A DNA stretch of 64,000 bases, taken from assembly GCA_003586115.2 (NCBI GenBank), contig QVOM02000034.1, positions 139,976,449-140,040,448 on the forward strand. The letters run 5' to 3'. Positions 46,348 through 56,580 of this stretch are shown in pieces. This DNA comes from Salvator merianae (lineage: Eukaryota; Chordata; Lepidosauria; Squamata; Teiidae). How positions within the stretch are numbered: the first letter of the stretch is position 1; every line of letters starts with the position of its first letter. Below the pieces are notes generated by a model, which was given only the letters and a program-made list of their open reading frames with translations, searched no databases and had not been told where the DNA came from. The translations under genes were made by a program, and so were the position numbers.

Positions 46348-48270
46348 TTGTTGGGTTTTTTTTGCATATTTTTATTGTTCTTGTATGTCAAATATATAAA
46401 ATTACAGTTTACATTACATTCTTAAGTCACTATTATTATCAAATTCATCCTTCATTAACAGTTTCTTCTAAACTTCATGTTCTTCGACATCCTGTACTCC
46501 TTCCTTCTTTTTTTCATGGAAACTCTTCTTTCTTCTTCTTCTTCTTTTTTTTTTACTCTTCAAATCCAGCAATCACAAGTCCATTATCCATCTCTTGCAG
46601 AAAGTCAATAAAGGGTTTCCAGTTCCTGTAAAACCTATCAACTGTCTTAGTTCTCAAAAGATTTGTCAGTTTGTCCATCTCGGCCAACTCCATCATTTTA
46701 ACTAACCAATCATCCACCGTTGGTAATATCTCTCCTTTCCACTTCTGAGCATATACAATTCTGGCAGCAGTTACCATATTTTGCAATAACACATTGACAC
46801 CTTCAACATTATTTTCCACTATCCCCAATAGAAATAATTCTGGTCTAAAAGGAATGTTTGTCTTTAAAATTTTCTGCATAGCTATGTGAATTTGAACCCA
46901 AAACTTTTTGGTTTTTACACAAGTCCACCACATATGATAAAAAGTACCCTCATGCTTCTTACATTTCCAACATTTACTTGACATACCTTGATACATTTTT
47001 GAAATTCTGAAAGGTGTTAAGTACCATCTATACATCATCTTATATATATTCTCTTTCAACATATTACATACAGTAAATTTCATATCTTTGTTCCACAGTT
47101 TTTCCCATTGATCCATTGAAATGTTATAACCAAAATTTTGTGCCCATTTTATCATACAATCTTTAACTTGCTCTTGTTCTAATTCTATTTTCAAAAGAAA
47201 ATCACACAGTACCCCTATAATCCCCCTTTCTTCTTTTTCCAATTTTTCTTCCCATTTCTGTCTTTCTAGTTCAAAGTTCATCCTTCTTTTATCTTCTTTA
47301 AAAACATCCATCAATTGAGCATACATTAGCCATTGTACCTCTAACCCCTCCTGGTTTAACTGTTCTCTTCTTTTCAAGGAGAATTCATCTGTTTCATTAT
47401 TTTTACTCAACACCTCCTCATATTTAATCCATCTTTCCCTTCTCCCAAATTCTTTAAACAAAGCTTCGTGAGGTGAAACCCACATTGGTATTCTGGGATA
47501 CAATTTACTCTTGTACTTACTCCAAGTTATCCATAACGCATGTCTTACATAATGACTCTTAAATGCCGCATTTACTTTTACTTTGTCATACCATAAGTAA
47601 CCGTGTAAACCATATCTTAAATCAAAACCTTCCAGTTGCAAGAATCTTTTATCTCTTAGCCAAAACCATTTAGCAATCCAACTTAAACAGCAGGCAGCAA
47701 AATATAATTTTAAATTAGGTAGACCCAACCCTCCTCTTTCTTTTGCATCTTGCATCAATTTAAAGCGTATTCTTGGCTTTTTGCCTTGCCATATAAATCT
47801 TGTCAAGTCCTTTTGCCACTTTTTGAATACCTCGTCTTTAATTATAATCGGTATAGATTGAAACAAAAATATCACTCTTGGCAGAACGTTCATTTTTAAA
47901 ACTGAGATTCTACCCAGTAACGATAATTTCAATTTGGACCATCTTTCCAAGTCTTGCTTAACTTGCGACCAAAGTTTCACATAATTGTTCTGATACAATG
48001 CCAAATTTTGTTTAGTCAACCATACTCCTAAATATTTAACTTTCTTTTCTATATCAAAGCCAGATTTTCTTCCAAGATCTTCTTGCTCTTTCTTTCTCAT
48101 ATTTTTCACCAGTATTTTGGTTTTTTTCTCATTGATTTTCAGTCCTGCCACTCGCCCAAACGTCTCTATCACAAGCTTAACTGTTTCTATTGATTCCATC
48201 GGATCTTTCAAAATAATTACTATGTCATCTGCAAATGCTCTTAGCCTGTATTCTTCTTTTTTGATATTCA
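46348..48270 (-). mobile_element. 5'-truncated L1 with perfect 13-bp target duplication (L1-D)
   Basis: GACAGACATTTCC is present on both sides (46335-46347 and 48271-48283). The poly(A) is the T run at 46356-46363. The element is truncated within RT and carries one long frame on the - strand (46553-48270). It is among the youngest-looking insertions, given the perfect duplication and unbroken frame. Confidence 0.95.
46553..48270 (-). pseudogene. L1-D ORF2 C-terminal half, open but truncated
   Basis: The open frame extends to 48313, but the first ~14 residues come from flanking DNA. Real L1 text starts at KKEEYRLRAFADD, with the catalytic FADD box near the start. It continues through thumb (LSLLGRISVLKMNVLPRVIF), the GGLGLPNLKLYFAA block and a C-terminal Cys motif (CWKCKKHEGTFYHMWWTC), and ends MDNGLVIAGFEE. 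About 570 codons have no stop. It lacks ORF1, the endonuclease and RT blocks A and B, so it is not functional. Confidence 0.95.
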
Positions 48271-48283
48271 GACAGACATTTCC

Positions 48284-48600
48284 AGAGCATGCATGAAAAA
48301 CTTCATAAAACAATTTTTAATGGCAGCTCAAGCTATGATAGTGAAGAATTAGAAAGAAGCATTTAACCGAACCCCACAGAACTGGGAACATTATGCAATA
48401 AATGAATTACAATTTGATATATTAAATGAAAAACAAGCAAAATATATGGGACTTAAAGGAAAAAATTCTAAATGAAGACTTGGGAAAAATTGATTAGTAT
48501 TGATTCCAGTTTGGGGAAAAATAAAGAATTATCTTAAAGAATTCAAAATGGATTGAAATGGATTAGTAAATGATTGCTAATAACACCTAGAAGCCTCTGG
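48284..48600 (+). mobile_element. Possible old L1 fragment
   Basis: A-rich, with short pieces such as ENWEHYAINELQFDILNEKQ-like text. It resembles the linker of the L1 C-terminus on the + strand. Assignment is weak. Confidence 0.3.
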
Positions 48601-49384
48601 GGGATGGGAGGGTGGAAATGAATATATCTATATGCAATGTAAAACTGTACTTTGGAAATGTAAAAGTTATATGGACTATCTAATTGGGCAGCTTGTAGAA
48701 CTCAATGCCCATGAGGAGTCCCAGGAGTCAGGGATGGGTAGCAGTGACAGGAATGAAGATGAGAAGTCCTGCATCTCTATACCACTGAGGAATGGTCATC
48801 ATCCCGGAGTCAGTCTGGAGCAACTTAGGAAGCCCAACATTCGACTACAGAGTTGCTGCTCACTGACTAGGGACAGGCTGGCCCTTGAGGGATTGAATCC
48901 AGCTGGGATAATCCCTTCCTGGATCTGGGACCTCAAGGGGGCAACAATGTAACCTCAAGCAGGCACAATCGGCTGGTCATGCCTGCGCACTGTGCGGGCC
49001 TGCTAGTCGCCATGGCAGCTTTTGTCACATACCTAGTCAGTAGTCTGTTTCCTCTTGTGACCATTCATTTGGAGTTTGATTTTGTGCTGCCTTGCTTTCC
49101 AAGCTGCAGTGCTAAGGTAATACCAGATCAGTTTATAATGAAATCATAAACTCCATAGCTGATAGAGTTGACCTGGTGTGTTTTACTGAGAGACCGAAGG
49201 GAAAGATGGAAATGTAACCTAGCTATGTGCACCTAGGTGCTCAGTGCAATTCTGTAGTTGGTGGTGTTACTACAAGCCATACAGTCAGTCTATAAGCTTT
49301 GTGTCTTACTAAAAAGTCTGTCTGATCTGGGTGGCCTTTGAGGGGCTGCATCTGGAGCCGGTTCAGCAGTCAAGTTGATGGAAT
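48601..49384 (+). other. Unassigned sequence, intron 7
   Basis: Contains an ORF at 48632-48952 with no homology that I recognise. The base composition differs from the surrounding L1 DNA. It could be a fragment of an LTR element, but neither ends nor a primer site are seen. Confidence 0.4.
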
Positions 49385-51065
49385 ATATATAAATTTATGT
49401 TTTTGGGGATATATAAAATTACACTTAGTAATTCATGATTCATCAACTAACATTTTTAACTACCGATTTCCTACTTCCCAGATTTCTTCTATATTTCATA
49501 CCCCCCAACCATACAGTTCATATCTTCTACCAATAGTCTTCTTTTCTCTTCATTCTTTCCCTCCAGCAAACACCAATCTGTTTTCCAGGTCCGCTTTCCA
49601 GATCTTGCAAAACTTCAATAGAGGGTTTCCAGTTTTCACAAAAGTCTATCCACTGCCTTATTTTTCTGTAAATTATTATATTTATCCAATCTCCACAAGC
49701 TTTCAGAATCTTCTTTTTCATATCAATCTTTCAGTAATTTGGCTTCTGCCCATTGTTCTACTAAGCCACTTCTTAAGTTCAGGTTGTTGTTGGTTTTTTC
49801 CTCCAGTCTTTTTCATGTTTAAACCAGAAATTTTGCATCTTATTCACAGATTTCAGTCTGAATATTTGTTGCTTCCAAATAGGAATTGCTTCAGTTTCTA
49901 TTCACCTCATATGTTCTTTCCTCCCCTGAAAGATTTTTTCCAAGGCTTCCTTCAGTGAAAAAATAGAACCTTGAACTGTTGCAAGTAGTGGTGACTCACC
50001 CTGTCTTACATCCCTTGTAATCTGTATTTCTTGAGCCATAAATTTTTTCTGAGGAATTTCTGCCTTAAAATTGTCCAGTTTCAAAGCCTAATCCTTTATT
50101 TCATGAAGTTTAGTGTGTACAGCACCTATTTCATTTTTAAGGTCTTGTCTTAATCTCTCAAAAGTCAGCCCCTGAATCTCAAAGGAACTCCGCATTTCTT
50201 GAAAAATAACATCCATTTTTTAAAGAAGTAAATCTGATTGCAAGTCACACCTCTGTTCTTTTGACCGTTCATCTTTTTCTAATTTCATGTTTTTCCTCGC
50301 CATATTTGAATCTTCCAATATATGTTTCACAGCACTTGTACTTAGTAACTTCTCTGAAGGAGCCTTCTAATGGTCATTCACTGTTAAAGGGACTTTTTTT
50401 CCCCTCTTAATTAAAACAGAACTTCCATTTTGTCTCCGCTGCTTATCTTAGCTGATAAGTACAGTTCAAATGTATTTTAATGAGACACTGAAAACCCCAG
50501 CGCGTCCGAAAACAGAACTTTGAATGATTTATCTAAAGATTCACAGCCTTTGCAAATATTTTAGCATCTTGCTGAATTACGATGTTTAAATTTTCGGCAT
50601 ACATTATCCAAGCTGTAATTGTAGAGGGTTTTTTTTTTTCTTTTTTCCTTTTCTTAATGTTTATCTTAGTTTTAATATCTTCATAAATCAAAAGAGGATC
50701 GGCCGAACTTACAGTCTTGAAAGACGACGCACAACGTGACTCGGGAATGGTGACAAATTTCCTCCAGCTTCTTCATCTCCTCCGTACGCAGGTTGCTGTG
50801 AATCTCTCGCCGCCCCCGCTGGGGGGGAGACTTGTTTGGAGCTCTAATGAGGAATCCCTCTGCCTCCCTGTCAGTCAGGGAGATGAAATCTTCTGACAGA
50901 GGGGGTTTGAACTCCCCCCTCTGTCTCCTCATGTTGCGGTTTGCTCAGAGGAAAAATTCCTCTCAGCAACTACATTTGGCCATCTTCCGGAAGTCGACAG
51001 AGATGTTCTTAGAGACATTGCTTGACTGCTGTTCTGGGAGATTTCAAAATCCATGCTAACTCTGC
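49385..51065 (-). mobile_element. Chimeric 'half-L1', copy B, with GC-rich 5' region
   Basis: 49385-50362 repeats copy A (37246-38225) almost base for base. It holds the ORF2 tail (49527-49721, KIRQWIDFCENWKPSIEVLQ) and the ORF1-like coiled-coil frame on the - strand (broken near 50085). Beyond the copy A breakpoint it continues through 50363-51065. That stretch becomes GC-rich and ends, on the - strand, with CTTCCGGAAGATGGCC, a paired ETS-type and YY1-like motif as found at L1 5' ends. This looks like the 5'UTR/promoter of the element. Confidence 0.7.
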
Positions 51066-52247
51066 TTCCGGTGAGCTGGCTCACAAATTCATGGTCTTCA
51101 TGACGATTGTTGGACTATCGTAATTTGTAAGCAGCCCCAACATATAGAGAAATGCATATCATCAATCTAGTCTTTGCTTCTAGGATTTTCTGAAGGGAAA
51201 GTGCAATAACAACCACATTTTGATGATCATGCAACAGCTAGGCTTCTGAGCAGAGCTGCTTATTGCAAGGCTTTTGTTTGTTTTGTTCTTCTTTTAAATG
51301 AATTGAGCCATGCTATTTAGACTGTGATGGTCTGGGTGAGGGTCAGAACCTGAAATTTAATCTTGAAAATACGAAGCCTGTGCGGCTGGGCCTGATGGAT
51401 CCCAATATAAATGGAGTGGCACTACTCATGTAGAAGCAGACTTTTTTCTAGGAAAAAATGTAGATAATAATTAAATAAATTATGGGGGTACATCTATATT
51501 TCACTTGAGGCTAAAGTGGCCTTGAGGATACATAGTGCCGGTAAGTACCTTCAGCTATGTCACATATGAGGCTTCCTGGACAGCCGTAGTTTGGCCTCAG
51601 CAGTCAAAGCCTTAAATTATCATTAGACTGAGTGCTCGTACAAAGCCCTAAACAGCTTTCTTTGAAAATGGTCCAGAAAGCTTCAGCTGGGACATTTCCA
51701 ACATCTTATAACACTAATTATCACACAAAGGCCCCTTGCTTTTGGCTGAGGAAATGGCATGGCCTCCTAAGCCAGACACTGTCATTGTTCTAGCTAACTT
51801 GTTTTATCTGTTTTTAAGCTGATTTTATTATTACTTGCCTGAGACCTTTGGATACAGGGCAGAATAGAGTACAAATTAATTAATTAAATAATTTTGTGGA
51901 TCCTATCACAGAGTTGCCAGGGTTGCTCTAATGTGCTTATTTGTTATTTGTGTTAGCTGCCACTAAGTAGAGCAGCTTGTACAAAGCTCTAAACAGTTCC
52001 AATACTTTTGTGTGACCAGATAGCCCAACACCAGTTGTCCTGTGTGTTACATTCAGAGCGAGACTGACTCTAGTAATGTCTCTACCAAATCTTGAACACA
52101 GCACAACTATTCATCATAGAACCTTTTTTCATGATGTCATCCCAGATACAGACTTTCCTCTTTGAAGTTCAGGCTTCTGTTATAGTGTACATGTTGTTTG
52201 TTTGATACTATTTGTACAGTACTACTTTCTTGCTGTTCTTCTTGTAG
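51066..52247 (+). other. Intron 7, last part; nothing recognised
   Basis: Intronic sequence before exon 8. A diverged LINE tail may be present near 51830-51895 (AGGGCAGAATAGAGTACAAA), but it is not assignable. Confidence 0.5.
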
Positions 52248-52372
52248 GCTCCAGCAGAGAGTGACGATGCTTCAGCAGCAGTGTAAGGAAAACTGGCTAC
52301 ACTTCCAAGCTCTGAAGGCTGAATTACATGTTTATGAAGTGCTTTGCAGTCCACAACAGAAGGAAGTTACAG
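52248..52372 (+). CDS. PDE4DIP: Myomegalin-like exon 8 (125 nt)
   Basis: The acceptor is TGTTCTTCTTGTAG ending at 52247 and the donor is ACAG|GTGTGT at 52373. It continues the exon 7 coiled coil: RLQQRVTMLQQQCKE, then HFQALKAELHVYEVL. In myomegalin the same LQQQC and YEAL segments occur in this order. It takes two bases from exon 7 and leaves one. Exon 9 starts in the matching phase. Confidence 0.93.
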
Positions 52373-53399
52373 GTGTGTGTTGGATCCTTTGCTTTTCTTC
52401 ACTGTGCACTACAATGTGTGGTTCTTTTTCTTCTGTGATCAGGTAGTTCTTTGCTTTTTGAAACATGGTGAGAGGCAGCAACAATATAGGAATCTGCCTT
52501 GTACTATATCTTACTATTGCCCATCTGTTTCCTTCTACCTTATCTGGCAACAGCCCTCTAGAGAGCTTTTTCTTGGCCATTTTGGACCAGGGATTTAGCT
52601 ATGGATCTTTTAAAGTGTCTTTGCACTTGTGGAATTTGATCATCCTCGCCTTAAGACTGGCAGCCTCAAGACTAACTTCTGTTCTGGTTCCACAAAAAAA
52701 CCCAGGGACTGAATAATTAGAGAATTATTCCCCAACTGAACATCCAGCTGCTTATGTTCTCACTCAAGAGCCAAGCAATCTGGAAATGAAAAATGTCTGA
52801 AAGCTTTCTTTTGTTTTTCAGATTATCATAAGGATAACTAGCGCACAGGTGTCAGGATCTGTCAGAGTTCAGGGCCTTGTGACTAGTTTATATATCCTGT
52901 CCATAGGGATTGTGTTTTGACTCAGATGCTGATTGTGTGCAGTTAACAAGAGGTGGAGTCGGAGGTGACCACAGGCAAATCTAGTGGTAAAAAACTGCAA
53001 TCCTATGTATACCCGCACGAGAGGAAGCCCCACTGAACATCAAAGAATTTAGGATTATGTATAGATAAGTCATCCCAGGATTACAACATAGGAGAGAAAA
53101 AGGAGTGGACTCAGGATCTAGTGAAGACTTATGTGCTGCTAGATTTGATGGGGTAGGCACTAGCACTGATGTCAAGGACACAGGCCATTGTCTTTAATTT
53201 CTTCCTTGTTAAGAAACAACTTCTGCACCCCTCAGCAGTTATAGGAGGACTACAGAGGGCAGTTACTGTTGAGCTCTGCCCACAGGAGAGACTAAATAGA
53301 CAGCTGCCTCCAAAAATCACTCTGTGTGTGTGAGCCAGGGCCAAGAGGGAGGTGCCAGCCAGTTTGGCAGAGGGGACGCAAGCCAAAGAGCAGCGGAGT
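52373..53399 (+). other. Intron 8, first part
   Basis: No repeat named. A strong pyrimidine tract and AG at 52809-52821 precede a six-codon frame and stop (see findings). Otherwise there are only chance ORFs. Confidence 0.5.
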
Positions 53400-53438
53400 G
53401 GGCTGAGGGCTGAGGGCTGAGGGCTGAGGGCTGAGGGC
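53400..53438 (+). repeat. GGGCTGA minisatellite (about 5 units)
   Basis: Perfect tandem GGGCTGA heptamers, producing false repeated Ser-Ala-Leu-Pro frames on the opposite strand. Confidence 0.97.
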
Positions 53439-53603
53439 CACCTCTGCTGTGCCACGAGCCGGGCTGGAGGTGCTGGGAACAAGTGAGTGCACACCACCAG
53501 TCTTCTGTGTCACTTTGCCAGATTGGCTTCATTTCACTTTTCCCTGTTCACACCAGGGGAATGGCTTTCCTCCTTCCTACTGCCCAGACCCTTCTGAGCC
53601 CAA

Positions 53604-53810
53604 CGGACCCTCCTCTTTCCCCTTTCCTTTTCCTTCCTCTTTCTGTCAACTTCTTTCAACCCCTGCCTCCACTTTCCTCCCCTTCCCCACCTGCCCTTCT
53701 TCCTTGCTCACTCAGTCCATCTTCCCCCACTTTTCTTTCCCTGAACTTTTCCCCCGTTTTCCTTTTTCTCCCTTCTCCTTCCTCATCTACTCCCCTCTTG
53801 CTTCGCTGTC
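53604..53810 (+). repeat. Polypyrimidine tract
   Basis: About 200 bp, overwhelmingly C and T on the + strand, with only scattered purines. It underlies the misleading Ser/Pro/Phe-rich ORFs at 53449-54081 and 53483-53884. Confidence 0.85.
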
Positions 53811-55964
53811 TGCGCTCCTTGGGTTGGAAGGGGAAGAGTCCCCCTGTTCATTTCTTTTCCAGAGGTGCAAGTGCGGAGGAGTGAAAAACCCAGAGGCCAG
53901 GAATCTCTCCATTTTGACAGATAAACGGGGTGGGCGGGGGAGGAATGACCGGGGAAAGGGAGTGATTGTCCTCCTCCCAGCCCAAGAAGGGAAGAAAGTG
54001 TTTGTCTTTCCCTCTCCAGCCAAAGCCAGCAAAAGTGCTCCTCCCTCCCTGACCCTGCAGTCCCCCTTGAATCACAGCTGAAGGCACAGCAGTGGACAAG
54101 CGAATGGTCTGCAGCTTCCTCGCTTTTCTTTTTTCCTTTAGTAAGCACAGCTCCCTCGTGCTCTGCCAGTGGCTGCACTTGCTTGTTACCAAGGGCTTTA
54201 CAGCCCCCCCCCTCTCTTTTGTGAAGTCACAAAGCAGCAGGACTACCAATCTAGAGAATTGCCTCGTCCTACAGCAGGGAAGGCATGTGAGGAGGGTGAC
54301 AAAATGATCACAGGGACTGAAGACTGTCATATTATATACAAACTTCTAAGCTGGCAAAATCATATTCATTATATCTCAGAACAAGCCAAAACTACCCTGA
54401 AAGCCATGTAAGTTCCTTGCCCCCGCTTTATGTGTGCGAGAGCAGAGAGAAATCATAATAGATGGACAATAAGCAGGTCAGGGACAGTGGGGTGTGGTCC
54501 CTCACCTGAGAAGCAAAATGTGATTGACAGAAGTGCATCCAATCAGAAAGGGCACAGGGAGGAAAAAGAGGGGAGTGTGAAGAGGGGGAAAGTAATGCAT
54601 CACTGAACTGAGGCCGGCAGGCATGAAATATGTAGATAAAGACAGAGAATTTCAATGAACATTGTATAGCAAGCATCTGTTCTCCCTGAAAATGTACTCA
54701 GGCTGTCTCTCTTGTGATTAAACTGTTGTGGTATGACCGGGCCCTCAGTGTTAATTTTTCAGCACCATACCACTGCTCAGTTGCTCTCCCCAGTCAGTAC
54801 TTTTCACACCATTTTTAAATGTTGGCACAAATTTACCAGCTGCTTTCTGACCCCTCAAGCTTTCCTTTTTTCCATTTTACTATAGACACCTAGTAAATAA
54901 CTAACCGATACATACATGCATTCATACATGTGTACATGCGCACACCCTCATATATCCCTACATTCACATTCAAATTTAAAAATCCTCAGAAGGCTTCTAC
55001 AACAAATTTAGTAAATTTTTAGTAAATTTAGTAAAATTCTTCTAGTGAGAATGGATGCTTCTTGGGGACATAGACTCTTTCTGCTCCCCTGGGTCACATG
55101 GTCCACACTGCAGACTAGTCTACAGGGAGGCCACTCCTCCTGATTGAATACCTCATCTGTATCAAACGAGGCTTTGGCGCAGGTCATGACATGAAAATGG
55201 CATTGTATCCCACTCCAAACAAGGACAACTTGTAAGAAGTTCATGTAGTGTTCCAGCTGGTAGGTTGGGACCAGCTGCTTGTGTGCAGATGGCACAGGAG
55301 TTGGTGGTTTAATATACCACAGCCATGATGCTCTGTGCTGGAAGTATGATGCTTCTGGGCACCCAACCAAAATATCCCCTGCCAGAAACTTTGATGGCCC
55401 CTCTGAAGTTGGGCTGAGACGGGCCGCCCAAATCATGGACAGTCCACGGTGTACCCAGTGGTGAATAGGGCTCAGATAACCTGTACTCAGTTGGGGAGAT
55501 GGGTTGTACTAATTTGGTTTAAAAAAGGATTCAGAGAAAATATGCTTCTAACACTTCATTTTAAGTCAATTTCTTCATAAATTGAGAAATATACATTATT
55601 TTAAAATTATGTATTTTAAACATGTGACTATTAAGTAATGCAGGACTATGGGGAAAGGGGGGGGGTAAGGAAAAGGGGGTTCCTGTTCTGGTCAGGCTTC
55701 CTTTTTCCTATAATTGCATAATGCATCTGAATTATGTCTTGAGTGTGTCCCGTCACCTTTGATACTTTGGGAGCTTTTATGAAACTTTCAAGAAGGTTCT
55801 TTTGATTTCTACAAAAATTAAAAGGGGAAGAAAGTGATTAGAATAAAGAGATCTGAAAAATCAGAATTCTAGATAGTTTTGGTTAGAGGTGAAGGAAGCA
55901 ACACTGATATGATTAAAGACTTCTACCTACAAAACTAGACTCAAAGTCTGGTGCTTTACTGCAG
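53811..55964 (+). other. Intron 8, last part; nothing recognised
   Basis: Intronic DNA. A 142-codon open frame on the - strand (55008-55436) has no recognisable homology or splice context. Confidence 0.5.
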
Positions 55965-56137
55965 GGATAGACAGACAGGATGACCTGGTGCTTCTGGATG
56001 TCAACAAACAGGGATCCCATATCGTAAGTCAATTGAAGAATTACAGCACCCTTAAGAAACAGATTTTGGAGGGTAAGATCCTAATCCACAAGATGGCATC
56101 AATTCTGGAAGCTGGCTTGGAACCAAAGGACACCAAG
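55965..56137 (+). CDS. PDE4DIP: Myomegalin-like exon 9, CM2-like segment (173 nt)
   Basis: The acceptor is GCTTTACTGCAG ending at 55964 and the donor is AAG|GTAATT at 56138. After a short Asp-rich lead it encodes HIVSQLKNYSTLKKQI, then LEGKILIHKMASILEAGLE. This corresponds to the C-terminal segment of myomegalin and CDK5RAP2 (pattern H-V/I--DD/NYS-L--QI-EGK-L---), around the CM2 region. In CDK5RAP2 that region binds pericentrin/AKAP9 at the centrosome and Golgi. It ends in phase 0. Confidence 0.93.
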
Positions 56138-56448
56138 GTAATTGGGAAAGTAAGATGAGTGAGATACAAAATGTTTTATTGAAGGGATTTATGTTAGCTA
56201 CTTTATGTGATACAGTCCTTCTGAGCAACACAAGTATGACATTACTAGACATCTGCAACAGTTATTGGAGATACCTGATTAGTAGCTGAACCATGGAAAG
56301 CATTTAGTTTATCTCCTAACTGATGTGGCTAATTTTGGGGAACAGTTATTGAGGCAGACGAAGGAGCCATCAGATTCTAATTGGAAAGTGAATGCAGATG
56401 AACTTGTGCAGATGATAGTTGCTTGACAAAGGTTGTTTGTCCTGGCAG

Positions 56449-56580
56449 ATCTTCTCTGAAAAGAGCATCAGGGAACTACTTGCCAGTACTATTTCTGTAC
56501 ACCATATACTGGAAAAGACAGCATCCCTCCTAGCAATTATCTGGAAAGCAATCCTTCCACTGCCTTACGTTTCTGCTCAG
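56449..56580 (+). CDS. PDE4DIP: Myomegalin-like exon 10 (132 nt, symmetric phase 0-0)
   Basis: The acceptor is TTTGTCCTGGCAG ending at 56448 and the donor is GCTCAG|GTATGA at 56581. It encodes FSEKSIRELLASTISVHHIL, then EKTASLLAIIWKAILP, matching the myomegalin stretch with a G-KGI-EL, LHHALEESASLL pattern. The final exon or exons that should follow (a coiled coil ending the protein) were not found before 64000. Confidence 0.92.

Larger units (their letters stand above)
2218..56580 (+). other. PDE4DIP: Split host gene: myomegalin-like (PDE4DIP) coiled-coil centrosome/Golgi scaffold, C-terminal half
   Basis: Ten exons on the + strand join into 677 sense codons with no stop. Exon lengths are 472, 236, 52, 236, 153, 276, 178, 125, 173 and 132 nt. 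Exit phases run 2, 1, 2, 1, 1, 1, 2, 1, 0, 0, and each matches the next exon. The protein is rich in Gln, Glu, Leu and Lys heptads with Ser-rich linkers. Compared from memory with vertebrate myomegalin, collinear segments match strongly: the TSDY plus TDEDEGW block, the QARELSHLRQ block, the ELQEKEQVI block, the LQQQCKE block and the terminal LKKQILEGK block. Myomegalin tethers PDE4D, AKAP9 and gamma-tubulin complexes at the Golgi and centrosome. CDK5RAP2 is the paralogue and the main alternative. The 5' exons and the final C-terminal exon or exons are outside the window or unrecognised. Introns range from 0.3 to 22.5 kb. Confidence 0.85.

Noticed and set aside
53449..54081. 210-codon ORF rich in Ser, Pro and Phe
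   Set aside because: It is created by the polypyrimidine tract; overlapping frames on both strands are equally open, and there is no homology or splice context.
55008..55436. 142-codon ORF on the - strand
   Set aside because: No recognisable family, no neighbouring exon or promoter signal; the length is within chance for this window.
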